Positions 1 through 11,654 of a DNA stretch of 64,000 nucleotides are shown here, piece by piece. Position numbers and translations under genes: made by a program. This DNA is from Amphirosellinia nigrospora (Eukaryota; Ascomycota; Sordariomycetes; Xylariales; Xylariaceae): NCBI GenBank assembly GCA_004123355.1, contig SCHM01000004.1:5917017-5981016 (forward strand). Reading direction: 5' to 3'. The stretch's first letter is position 1. Every line of letters begins with the position of its first letter. Below the pieces are notes generated by a model. That model saw only the letters and a list, made by a program, of their open reading frames with translations. It was not told where the DNA came from and did no database searches.

Positions 1-1368
1 ACAGTGTCAATGTCACCGTCGTGGCGAACTTCGGGAATCTTGCCATCCTTGATGTTACCGACGCGGATGATGGTGTCGAGAGCTTGCTTGGTCTTCTCAC
101 GAGCTTCGGGGTCGGCAAGAGTCTCGAAGTTCTTGGTCAAACCAGGCATCATCTTAGGCAAGAAGGGAACGATATTGGGGTCGTCGACGAGCTTGCACAT
201 GTTGTCAACGATGACGGCCGCCTTACGCTTGATGGCGGTCTCACGCTCAGCCAGACCACGATCAAGTAAAGGAACCATGAGGGCAAGCGTAGGCTCGTGA
301 ACCTCGGTGACGAAAGTGGTTGCACCAAGCAAGTGTACGGTCTCAGGGACGTTCTCTGGCTTGGCAATACACTTGATAAGCTCAGGGATGAAGCGTTCGA
401 TATCACGATTGACAATCAACTCGCAAATCTTTTCCATCGTCTTGTATGCACGGTCCTTGACCTCCTTCTTCGTATCCCACATAGCCCCGGAAATGACGGG
501 AATCAGCTCGGGGACACGGTACGCCAACTGAGCCGGCGAGGTGCGGACCAGCGTGTCGACGCAGTCCAGGGCGGCCATCTTCTCAGGCCACTTCTGAGCG
601 GTCAGAATGGAGTTGGTGATATGAGGCAGGGCGGCCTTGACGGAGTTGGGGTTGATTGCCTCGATGATGGCTAGGCAGCAGCGGTGGCAGCGTTCTTGAC
701 AGCAGTGATCTTGTCACCAATAGCAGACAGGACCAGGGGTAAGAGGATGACGAGGTAAGGCTCAACGTTGGCTGATACCTCAGAGTGTTGCGCGATCGCC
801 TGAATGGCGTTGGCGGCCTTCTCCCGGAGAGCAGCATCCTTCTTGTTCGTGATCTGCTTCTTTAGAGACTCGACGGTTCTGTTCAAAACGAGTTAGCTCA
901 TTCGCAGCCGATAAAAAACATGATTTAGTGGTGATGGGAAATTTGATGAAAATGGAGCGACGTGGTAAAATTCCCATTGCCGGTTCGCTGAAGCCCGTCC
1001 AGAGGCTATGGGATGTTACTTGCAACAGCTGTGACGGGTGGCTGGCGAAAAGTACGGTGGGGGCACCAATACAATAAAAATGAGATAGTAACAACAAATC
1101 CAGTCGGGTAGCGCGCACAGAGCAAATACCACATATGCAAGATCATGTAGGCAAACGAATTTAGACATAGGGGCTCTTTGGGCCCTTAACTATAGTGGGG
1201 GTCAGAAATGAGCTTACTTTGTGGGAGCCTCCTGGTCCTCAATAGGGCCGTTAATGAAGGAGGCCAAGGCAGCGGATGCGTCCTTGGTAGCAGCAGCATC
1301 TTTAGAGATGGTGAGCTTGTTCATCAGGTCGTCCAGGACCTTGATGGACTGGGCGTTCTCGGAGGCAT
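1..1368 (-). CDS. TEF3: Translation elongation factor 3 (EF-3), N-terminal part
   Basis: Fungal-specific ribosome-associated ABC ATPase that helps release the E-site tRNA during elongation. Only the N-terminal HEAT-repeat region is in view; the ATPase cassettes lie beyond base 1. Exon 1 is 1218-1368, ending near the peptide GPIEDQEAPT, and exon 2 starts at 878 after a 339-nt intron (AA|A codon join, giving TKTVESLKK). The HEAT region reads through peptides such as AIAQHSEVSANVEPYL and ERFIPELIKCIAKPE. Two frame breaks are seen. At 1361-1366 the ATG is one base out of frame with the conserved start (ENAQSIKVLDDL). At 674-675 a base is missing between the AATAAA and LAIIEAINPN segments. Both look like shortened runs. 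Identification rests on long, near-family-identical stretches as I know the family. Confidence 0.95.
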
Positions 1369-3822
1369 ATTGATTGATTTTCCTATGGTTTCTTTTTGGG
1401 TTGTTGTGGGGAGTAGACGGGAACGGGTATCGTAAGGGTGGATGAGATCTAGAGGAGGAATCTATCGAAGTGAATCGTTTTATCCGACGGTCGTGATCGT
1501 TGAGATGAAAAGCGGAAATCTAGAAAATCTAAGGGTGTGCGCGGTTGGTTCGTGGCCGGACGACGACGAAGAGCCACGCAGGTGCAGGTTTGGGTTGCTC
1601 GGAGAAATCAGAAACAGAACCTGCTCTAAATCTGGCCTCTGTGATGCCAAAGCCCAAGTTGCGAGAAGACGAACGAGCCCAGTGCAGGAACTCAGTTCTG
1701 GACTATCTTCTGGACAAGGATATGGGGATGAATTAAGAAAAGAAAAAAGTTGCTGGAGGGGAGAGTGGGAAAGATTAAGAGGACCTGTGAAGAGGGTGTG
1801 GACTAGATTTTATTTTCAGACGGTGGACGGTGGATGCGCCTTGCCTCAAAAAATTTCTACTATCTAGATTTTTCCCCCCCTAGCCATCCCCGATAAGGTA
1901 TCACGGTACATAAGATCCTTATCCGGTACAGTTCCAGTAGGTCTGCAGTAGGTATGTGGCATGTGCTAGAATCTTTGGTTGATTGGCCGGGCGGCCATGC
2001 AACGTTCTGGTGCAAGTACGAGCCCGCCTGGGGAGGGGCAGAAGGATATTTTTGGTGGGGGATGGTGGGCTGCCGGAGGCGGTACAAATACTTGGCTGGG
2101 GTGCTTGGAGGGGTTTGTGGAGCTGGGAGCAAATCAGATCCGCTAGAATTTTGTCGATGGCACAAGCCAGGGGTTTTGTGGGCACCGCCACAGCAGATTT
2201 TTGTGCCGGTCTGGCCTGCGATTCATGTCTCTCACCATCCGCCGTGGCAAGCTTACAGGTGTCCACAGCCTTAATTCACCACACTAAGTCTCCAGAAACT
2301 AAGCTAGATGGAGAAGTAACAAACTTATCGAAGACGGGGAGCGGCAAGGCGGTGAAGGAGGTCGCATTTTTAACATACACGTGTAGCATGCACATATTCG
2401 GCACATACCGTAGACTTGCCCATCATGAGTTTTCGTCTTATGATTTTTTATATTCAAAGTTTTCATCCGTCTGAACCCTATTGATCTCGTCTGAGAAACC
2501 GCCTGAGAAAGAAAGGTGACGAACAATTCCTCGCCTCGCCATCGATCGTTGTGGCCACGAGGAAAGTTCCGACGTGTGCCAGAATCAGTCGAACAACTTG
2601 GACCCAAAACTATTTTGATAATGCTGCACGTCCGAATTCCTACAGCACGACGGCATGAAGCCATTCGTATCTAAGGAGTTGCTAGTTACTCTACGGGAGC
2701 GTCGTACACCGTCAATCCCGCCCTTTCCCCGTTTCTGGGCAGAATTCTGGGGAAACAGATCCAGATTCCCTTTGCCGTAACAGCTGACTTGCATGAATTT
2801 TTATTCTACCCATGCAGACCCATGTCTTGCCTATGGTCTTAACATGGGCTACGGACATTCGCTTTCGTTTCGTTGCTGCCTTTCACATTTTCCTCCTAGC
2901 TAAATATATCTACCTACGATGTCTACAGTACACACAAATTCGTCTACCCATGTACTAGAAGCTAATCTCTGTAATAAATAATCATTTGTTCTCCTCCCTG
3001 ACTCGGTCACAACACCTAGTTGTAGAATTGCTACAGAAGATCTACCGAGTTGGTTATTTCTAGACCCCTGACTAAAAGACAACGCCGACAAAACAAGTTG
3101 TCTGGGCTTCAACGACACCTTGAACTAGACCCCTGGCTTGGCGTGACACCACCCACCGCTCCCTAAGCCACGGCATTGCCGAATGGGGCTCTCTTGTATA
3201 CTTACTTGCACAGTTAATCCCATGTTGGTTAGGAAACATCGATGGCTCGAAAGGGAGCAGCTTGAGTGGACTACCTAGGTATTGGCATAGTGCTCTGGTA
3301 GCTAGATTGTAAAACTGTATTATTTGATACTTGAGTAGAATAACCAACACATATAAAGCAAAGAAGTCAAAAATACGACAAGAATAATCAAGGCTCAAAC
3401 TTTCATCTGTTGGATTTATTCTTATTTTCAAAAAATTATTTTGGTTCTACCTAAGCCATGCATTATAGGGCGGTTCACTCTAATGGGGGCTTGTCACGAC
3501 GTCATCGTCCTCGACACGCGTATCGATATTATCTACATTAAACATCTACATTAAACATTAAATCTCTCAAGACAAGCTTACGGGTTTTACCCGCCCTTCA
3601 TACACTCCTCACGATTTACCTCTCGTTACCGTATCTGCGTGTCTAAGCCTTCTTCTACAGCCGAGGGGGTCCCCCCCAAAGATCCTCTTCTGGTTGAAGC
3701 GCAGGGAGGTTCATCGTCCTCGGCCCTTCAACTTACACTCGCTCCATCCCCAATCGCAATCGCAATCGCACCCACAATCACAATCGCAATCCGCCAAGAC
3801 CGACATCGATACCGCGTATGCC
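1369..3822. other. Intergenic region between EF-3 and macrodomain gene
   Basis: Divergent spacer of about 2.4 kb between the EF-3 start and the macrodomain start, so it should hold both promoters. Apart from one ACCTAGGT palindrome at 3273-3280 and CAATCG-type repeats at 3748-3790 just before the macrodomain gene, nothing gene-like was seen. Open frames of 60-160 codons here have no recognisable protein features. Confidence 0.6.
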
Positions 3823-4691
3823 ATGTTCCGCGCCGCCACTAGGACGACCATGTCGGCCGACGAAATCCCGACGCTCAGCCTCTTATACGGGCGCCAGAAG
3901 ATGGGACCCTCGCTCCTAGGTGCTTTCAGCCATGCGACATCGGCCTACAACGATCGCATCGGCATCATCCGCGGCGACATCACCACCCTAGCCGTCGACG
4001 CCATCGTCAATGCTGCTAACACCTCGTTGCTGGGCGGCGGCGGCGTCGATGGCGCCATTCACAGGGCTGCCGGCCGCGGGCTTCTGGCCGAGTGTCGCAC
4101 CCTCGACGGCTGTGCCACGGGCTCCTCCAAGATCACCGACGCCTACAGACTCCCCTGCAAGAAGGTCATCCACGCCGTCGGCCCCGTCTACTCGGACCGC
4201 TACCCACAGCGGTGCGAGGCCGCCCTGAGAGGCTGCTACCAGTCGGCTCTGCAGTTGGCCGTGCAGAATAACCTGAAGACCATCGCCTTCAGCGCCATCA
4301 GCACCGGCATCTACGGCTATCCGAGTTACGATGCCGCCACCGTCGCCTGCTCTACCGTCAAGGTGTTCCTTGGCACCGAGGATGGCAACAAGCTCGACAA
4401 GGTCGTGTTTGTGACATTTGAGGAAAAGGATGTTCGTGTGTACAACAACCTTCTCCCGTGAGCTCTCCCACTATCGCTTGGTGCTAGCCCCCGCTTGCTG
4501 ACCCTGATTTCCATTCAACCAGTCGGTTCTTCCCACCTGAAGGTGAGGTATCTAGCGATTCAGACGGCGTCACCGAAGAGCAGATGGCTGAGGCCGAGGC
4601 GACGGCGAACCAGCTACCCGACGTTCCCCAGACTGACCCCTCCGACACCGAACATGCACAAAAGAAGCAGAGACAAGACAATGTGGGCTGA
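3823..4691 (+). CDS. MacroD-type macrodomain protein (ADP-ribose / O-acetyl-ADP-ribose hydrolase)
   Basis: Macrodomain of the MacroD/YmdB class, expected to bind ADP-ribose and remove mono-ADP-ribose or deacetylate O-acetyl-ADP-ribose. All class motifs are present: GDIT, IVNAAN, GGGGVDGAIH (the substrate loop) and ISTGIYGYP. Exon 1 is 3823-4457; a 65-nt intron (GTGAGC..CCAG) joins in phase to exon 2 at 4523-4691, which adds an acidic, Gln-rich tail ending QRQDNVG. The start at 3823 (MFRAATRTT) is preferred to the in-frame ATG at 3694, which would add a low-complexity Gln/Ser stretch, and to 3850 (MSADEIPTL), which is also plausible. The N-terminus from 3823 is Arg/Ala-rich and might be a mitochondrial presequence. 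No frame break here. A second ADP-ribose-related protein lies at 49.1-50.8 kb, probably by coincidence. Confidence 0.93.
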
Positions 4692-5360
4692 GTAATGCAA
4701 TCGACGACGGAACGAAGATGCCTATTTCTTAATTTGACCACGAATGGCCTACCGGGCTGGAGACGGCGTTTTCGGTTTGCTTTAGAAGGAACGGAGTTTG
4801 GGCAAAAGGCAAGATTCCCTTGTTTGCGAGACCCAAGCCTGCTGTTGCGCGTTAGCTGGATGCTAAATACCGGGCGTTGTTTGTAGGTAACGATGAATTC
4901 ATTCTGCGTAGCACTTCTTACAATGAAGAGAGTCAAGTCCTTTAAGAGGACGAACATTGAAGTGCTTGCAAGTCCTAACCCACCCCTTCATGAGAGTGAG
5001 AGTGAGTGTTGGTCCAAGGCATCTTTATGGTCTTCCAGGATGTAGGCCGAACTCCTTTTCGCGGCACCTGGCGAGTGTGCTGCCTTGAAAGAATACGGTA
5101 AAATTTGCTTCCTCATTCCTCAGGGCAGAAAATCCCAGACAAGGCCTGACCGTGAATCTCACCTGGGCCGTCATTATGCGGTTACTTGTGTATCTATAAG
5201 TTACGCGACATGGCAACCCAGCCAACCTCAACCGCCATCGCCACCGCAACCCCAGCAACCCAATTCCTCGTTGCTAGCCAAAGAATTTCGACGCGTATGT
5301 ACAGCCATATAAGATTCATACCAAAACCGTCCACAGACTCGAAAGCTTGCTGTTCACAAC
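4692..5360. other. Intergenic region, nothing recognised
   Basis: About 670 bases between the macrodomain stop and the next gene model. Small open frames are present but show no conserved motif. Confidence 0.5.
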
Positions 5361-6581
5361 ATGTCAGACCGTGAGAGTTTTGCTAGACAAGTGAGTTGTG
5401 ACACCATCAGTCACCATATAACGAATAACTCTCCGCCACAAGGAGGTCCTTCGCACTCAGATATCACCATACAGACCGAGCTCAGAGCTTTCTCCTTCGT
5501 AGAGAAGGGACCGTCACAGGAAAAACTCTACCGCAACGGCTCGGTTCTTGGATGTTGGAGTAGCAAGGCCACGACGTCACAACTGAGCAAGGCAGAAGAT
5601 AGCAACAGCCCGACACGAACAATGCTTAATCAGGTACTAGAAAGAATATATTGAGCGCTTCAGTGAGTCTTACTATCTCACGTCAACTTACCATTTCCAG
5701 CAGGACAATATTGTCGTCAAGTGGCAGGAACAAGACCATCCCATCTCAGGGGACGATCAACACCGAACCATTCACAGCATGCCTACCGACACCCACGAGT
5801 GGCAGAAACTATATGATCCCGTCTCAGAAGACAGTCGACGACAAGTGATTCACAGCACGCCTATCAACGCCCTCGCAAGAATACTCGCCACACACCAACC
5901 AAACACCGCAGTCTCGCTCTACGGCAGCGCTCCCATCAACAGCGGCAGCGTCTGGCCGCGACACAACACCCAACACAACTACGGAGACAGACCTCTACAT
6001 ACACGAGCATCAATGTCATTCACCCCCTCGATAGCCAGCAAGCTCCGAGACGACAGCAGCAGTCCCACACCGTGCCTCCCGGCCGCCGATCCACGAAAGC
6101 GGAAGACGCCGTACTTCGACGCGCCCCTGACCAGCTTCGGCTCGCTGTCTCGTGACGCGCAGCTCTCGGCCCGGCGCTACCTGGAGGGCGAGCCGGCCGT
6201 CGGCTGGGCGCGGGACCTCGGAATGTCGGTGATGGACATGTTCACGCACCTGCGGTGCTGCGTGCTATTGTTGTGCGAGGACGAGAACCCGGGCTGGCAC
6301 CCGTGCTGCGTGACGCGGGCGCCTACGCGCGCCTCCGCGACGGGCTGAACGCCAACTTCCTGGCACCCGATGATGCGTTTGTGCGCGCTCTCCGGGACAG
6401 ACATACGCTGCTGAATGCGAGGTTGAGGGATGCCGGTCAGCGCTGTCGCATTGTGCTCGCGGTCCGCACGGTGGACTTCCCGGCGGTCGTGCTGCAGGAA
6501 GAGGCTAAAGATGCTTTGTCTCGAGATGGGGATGGGAGGAGGTCAAGTCTTGTAAGCGCGGATTGGACGAGTTGGTTATGA
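5361..6581 (+). CDS. Orphan hypothetical protein, frame-broken
   Basis: I do not recognise this protein. Exon 1, 5361-5633 (start MSDRESFARQ), and exon 2 from 5701 join in phase 0 across a 67-nt intron (GTACTA..TTCCAG), and the joined frame runs to about 6340 through a polar, Ser/Thr-rich region. The C-terminal part continues one frame over from about 6260 to the stop at 6581 (peptides LRDAGAYARLRDGL, LAPDDAFVRALRDRH, RIVLAVRTVDFP). A single-base loss between 6240 and 6320, as in the neighbouring genes, or an unseen intron would join them. The C-terminal part is Arg/Leu/Asp-rich, probably helical, with high GC3 unlike the N-terminal part. Reality as a gene is supported by the phase-0 intron and the long open frames; function unknown. 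Confidence 0.55.
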
Positions 6582-6831
6582 GTATTTGATTGTGGTTATT
6601 GTTGTGGTGTTGAGGTTTGATGGATGATCATGAGGGGAATGATGTTGATGAAGTGGCTGTCTGCCCTATGGTGAATGGATGTGAGCAGATTGGTTGAGCG
6701 GGACATCCTCTACGAGTGTATATGTGTGAATCAAGATCGGTGACGAGGAGTAGGACCTGTCCATCTACCATTCACAACAGTTTAATCACAGTGTTATTAA
6801 CACAACAGGAACGGCCAACAGAATAAGCTAT

Positions 6832-8077
6832 CTATACCTCATCTCCCATCCTCAGTAGCAACTCGCTTGTTCTCCCAAATAACACCTCCTCCGTATCATA
6901 CCCATAAACCATAGGCATCTGCCAATAGTGATCAGCATCCTGCCTCGCGACCCTCCAAGCCGCCTCGAGGGCATCCAACAGCTCGGCATCCAGAGGTCCC
7001 TTCTCCAGGGCATCGAGGTTATCCCTCAACTGCTCGAGCCTCGAGAACCCAAGGACGACCCCATCGCCCTTGTCCGGGCTGAGCGAGGAATGATGCGCGA
7101 TCCAGCGCAAGGCGATCTCGAGGGGCGGGATGCCCGCCCTCCCGCGGCCTCGCGGATGATCCTCGCGCCCGAGATGATGCCCTCGCGGAAGTACTTGCCG
7201 CGCGTGAGGTGCGCCATGGGACCCTTGCTGAACCGCCCCTCGGCGGGGTCGGCGGCGACGCTGGTGATGTGCCCGGCGAGAAATCCGCCACCCGTGGGCG
7301 AGTAGGCGTCGATGGCGAGCCCGTAGCGCCGACACGCGGGCACGAGCTCGGCCTCGATGTTGCGAAATAGCGGGTTATAGAGGGCCTGGTATATGGTCGG
7401 CCGCACGCTCAGTCCGCGGTGGGCGCACGTCAGGGCGATCTCGGCTACCTCGAAGGCCGTATAGTTGCTCAGTCCCAGCCGCTTGAACTTGCCGGCTTTA
7501 TACAGTGTGTCCACTGCTTCGAGGGTCGTGGCAAAGGGGATGGAGCGGTCCTTTGCGGTTGTTCATTCGATTATTCCATGTCGCATAAAGGGGGCGAAAG
7601 GGGTGGGACGAGTAAGATGTTGGAGAACTTACAGGCGCGTGTAAGTAGAATATCTGTCACTCGAGTGAGTGGATTAGTAAAATCAACTGGGATCCCATAG
7701 GCAACTCTAAAGTAACATAAGTCAGACAAGACGGAAAATAATGAACAACAAACATCAACACACTCCGTCCCCAACTCCCTCAGCGAAGTCTCCAGTGTAT
7801 CTGCCAGGACCTCGGGAGCGTGGAGTCCCGGCTGGATGGGGTATGCCTTGGTAGCGATACGGAGCCCGCGCTCTTTCCACCGGGCCTCGCGCGTAAAGGC
7901 TTCCTGCTTCCCGCCCAGATACAGGCGCGCCGTGTCGATCTCGGCGTGGCCCCGCGCCTGGAACATGTCGAAGGCCGCCGTGATATTGTCGAGGCCCATG
8001 AGTCGCGCGCCGGGCACGTCGGGCGGACCGACGACCATGAGACCGAGGATTACGCGCAGATGGGTTGGTTCTGACAT
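6832..8077 (-). CDS. Aldo/keto reductase, AKR7 (aflatoxin aldehyde reductase-like) family
   Basis: NADPH-dependent aldehyde reductase of the TIM-barrel AKR superfamily, probably cytosolic. The tetrad residues are visible: Asp/Tyr in EIDTARLYLGG, Lys in RIATKAYP and His in FYLHAPD. Three exons: 7754-8077, a 21-nt micro-exon at 7633-7653 encoding IFYLHAP, and 6832-7550. Splice sites (GTTTGT..ACAG, GTAAGT..AAAG) all join in phase. The micro-exon carries the active-site His, so it is required. One frame break lies in the C-terminal half at 7141-7143, where a G run on the coding strand is one short between REAA and GRAGIPPLEIALRW. The end is GYDTEEVLFGRTSELLLRMGDEV-like, normal for the family. Length about 360 residues, normal. 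Confidence 0.9.
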
Positions 8078-11000
8078 GTTATCACTTGTTTGTGTTGAGT
8101 CGCGGGAAGTGAATGTGAGGCTTGCTCGGATAATGGGAGAAGACGGGCGACATTTTAAACAAATACCATCCCCGACACGAGAACCCTCGCGGCTAAAACC
8201 ATGTCATATTCCCCATTCCGTATTGCCGCCACCTACATCCGTCCCGGTGAGCCCTTACGGAGCCGAAAGTTGAATGCCACCTAGGTAGGTAGCTATGATC
8301 TGTACCGGCAATGCTATTATATCCTAGGTTAGACTGGATTGCCGCTGTCAGTATTTTCCATCTACAACTGTCATTGTAAATTTTCATAACCTTGATACTA
8401 CGGCTTGACAGCTTTACCAGACTACATTGCCTACCTATCTTCAACGAGCCTAAATTATGCGATATATCATACAATCCAAAAACCATACACTGTTACACTA
8501 TGGGCCACTGGACGCAGGAAGGGCTGAGTACGCCTTTATACGCCCCAAGGGCCAGTCCTTATCCTAAGAGTTATTAAAAAATATATGAAATAATTGCTTA
8601 CTAGTGATTCAACCTGAACGTCTTAAAAGGGGCAGGAATCAAAGGCTCTATTTACCCTTCCGTTTGCCCCTCAATATATAATCTATACATGCCTACTAGT
8701 TTGCTACGTGACACTTACCAAAAAAACTAGGTTGCGGGTCTAAAACCGAGAAGCTAGCTATTATTTCAAGCAAAAGACTTTGCATCTGGAGCTATAGCAC
8801 GAAGTATTTGTGACCCTTTGAACCCCCTGTCAAGTTCTCGACAATTCGAAGCATTCTTTCCAAGCCCTGGACACAAGTCCTTGTGATATTTCATTCGGTA
8901 ATGCGGGCTTGGGAAGATATTTAGAATGAAATAATCACACTAGAGAGTTAACGGGCTCATTGAAGCCTTACTAGGCGTCCTCTTGTTTTTTTTCTTTTAT
9001 ATGGCTACTAAAGTGACTGTCACTAAATATAGGTAGGAAATACAAGGATAAGACAAGAGCTGAAGTGTTATACAGAGTCTCAACTTCGTGCGATTGTCCA
9101 AGTTTTAGAACTAATTCCAGACCCCTTAGTACGTATGACAATGAGGATGACGGCTACAGTATAATATCTTAATTTGAGTGTGGTTTTTTTTTTCAGAAAC
9201 TGTTAACATAGTTGTATACATTGTTGATTACGTTGATGGGAATATGCAAATTGCTACGATTTTGCTGTGGCTGCTTGGTAAAGTTGACGGTGATTAAAAA
9301 GCACCTTCGCAACTTCGTTCTTAATCTAATACAGGGGAGACTGTTAACTATAATCGCATGAGGTGAACAATTTTGCACTTGGCTATCTCGACATGGGTAA
9401 TGTTAAGGTCGTATTTCCTAGTACTAACAAGCCGTTTTATTCGCCCGCGGATACAGTCATTTGCCGAAGGCATGCAACTAAAGGCTACTTAGTGACATGC
9501 ATAGAGTAAAGACAATGCTAATTGTCATTTTACGGCTGGTTTCAGAAACATGTCAACGGCGACTGGATCCTGGCCTGTCTGAAGGACCTGGCGGACCTGG
9601 CGATGCTTGCTAAGACTGACTGGCAGTGGTTTTGGCACAGGCTCTACCTTTCATACGATTATTCACAGGACTGACACAGTATTAGGTACCGTCGGTGTGC
9701 TTTAGTCTCTATTTCTCGGCGTCAGCTAAGCATACAGACTGACTGATAATTACGTCGAGTTACGAGAACGACTGACCTTGAAGTCCACGTGCTATATGCG
9801 CATTTCACCAGAGACGGGAAGGATATGCCGGCAGTGCAACGGTACGCATCGCCCATCCAAGTGGAATTTGCTGTGCTGGGCCTCTGATAAGGCACGGGGA
9901 ATACACTCACGCATCCTACCCAAGAAGAGCCTGCAGCGAGGCTGAATGGGGAACATTTGTCTACCAGTCACGTCGATCTGCTCCGAGTACCAGGCCCGGG
10001 GTCATGTCTTGCTTGCATCTTCTACACGCAGACCGAACATTGATGACGTGCTGTTGGTGGCAGCACAACATTTGACCCCGTCATACCATTGGTCGAGCAT
10101 TGGTGTCAGCTGAGATTCTCGACAGTGTTCCACACCTCCCTCTGCAAGTTTTGTTTTCCTGGTATCTGTAATCTCGTGCCGTTAGATAGACCTCCCCCGA
10201 TTAATGTGGGCTAGTTTCTACTTGTCCGTCGTCGGAGAAGGTGGTGAAATAGATACCCGGACAGACCCGAACATATGCTGCCTGCTCTTGGGGATACTAC
10301 CTAGTCTAGGTATCGTGTAAAATCTTTTGTGCACATTTTGTTTTGTATGCCAAGCACATGGTAGGATTCGTGATTTGCTGATGAACAAGGATCCCATGGT
10401 TGGCTGCGTCAGCGTGTAGGGGGGTTGTCGGTGTGAGTGGAAGGGGTACGGAAGTGTACTTAAGTGTGTTAGGTAGTGGTTGGAGTCCTAGGATGTGTGT
10501 GCTACATGGATGGCGCCTAGGTTCTGGAGATGGGAGTAGAGATTGCTTAGTGTACACGCCCTGTAACTACAGTACTTGGCTGGTGGTCGACGACATGCTT
10601 CACGACGGAGCCTATGGTTACCTAGGTTAGGTAGTTGGTTATGTACAGTTGCGGGGAAGACAACAACGCTTCAGTTAGGTTCAGGTATTGTGGCAATTAA
10701 GATAGCACCTACATACCTAGGTATATACCGTACTACCGTATACCGTATACCATATACCGTATACCATATACCGTATACGGACGTCGGAATATTGGGTACT
10801 TACTCGGCTGTCTCAGAAAAGCATGAGCTGAATACGACGAGATAAGCCCTTTAGAACAACCTTACCTTATCGTGCAACTTCGGACGATTACCTAGGTACC
10901 TATAGCTATGGCACACCGCATTTTAGTGTAAGAGGTACCTAAGGTATGCTACAAGGACAAGGCGGGCAACGGTGCGGAGTAGGGGAGAGGTGCGGGGAAA

Positions 11001-11654
11001 CCTTAGATATCCCTCTGCACATGGCACATCTCACATTTTTATGCCTGTTTTCTGTACCGTTCATCGGCGAGATCTTCGTCGGCGTTTCCGGCAACTGTTA
11101 ATCAATTGGCTAGACATGACATCCCATGTACCTTGTTTTGGCCCCTAGGATTCCCCGCACACCCCCACACTGTACGCTGGTGTTCGCCGCGCTACGCTCA
11201 TTGAAGCTACGTACAGGGTATCAGGGTATCTTGCGCTAGTAGTCCGGGGTCCCGGAGCTAGGGCTCGCTGCGTGTGCGCCATTATAATACTGAAGCAATA
11301 GAGCCGGCAGTGGTGGAGGTCGAGGTCGAGGTGGATAGGCCATGGCTGGTGAAAATATGGACAGACTATACTTACCTAGGTAGGTTAAGGTAACGCTTGA
11401 AGCTCAGGGCTCTCTACCACCTACTTTTCATCTACTTACCTTTGTCTGCCCCCTCGTCTTCCCTCTTACACAGTAGCATATCAGCTGCCCTATCCCCTTC
11501 TCTCCTCCCCTCGTCATCCTCCAGTGTAGACCAATGTTGTTTACCTAGGTGATCACGTAAATCGCTTTTATATATATAGAGACGTGTATATATGTATATT
11601 TATACTTGAAGGGCGATACGACGACCTACGAGACCGTTTTGGTTCGTAAACATC
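8078..11654. other. 3.6 kb intergenic region
   Basis: No gene recognised on either strand. It contains an AT-rich stretch around 8580-9400, six of the window's eleven ACCTAGGT palindromes (8279, 10620, 10715, 10890, 11374, 11543) and the TATACCGTATACCA tandem array near 10723-10780. A TATATATA stretch at 11568-11606 lies just upstream of the JEN-type permease start and could be its promoter. Confidence 0.5.
10723..10780. repeat. Short tandem array of TATACC(G/A) units
   Basis: About eight tandem copies of a 7-base unit, TATACCG alternating with TATACCA, ending GTATACGG. Because GTATAC is itself palindromic the array can fold on itself. It sits in the spacer upstream of the JEN-type permease. 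Confidence 0.8.
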
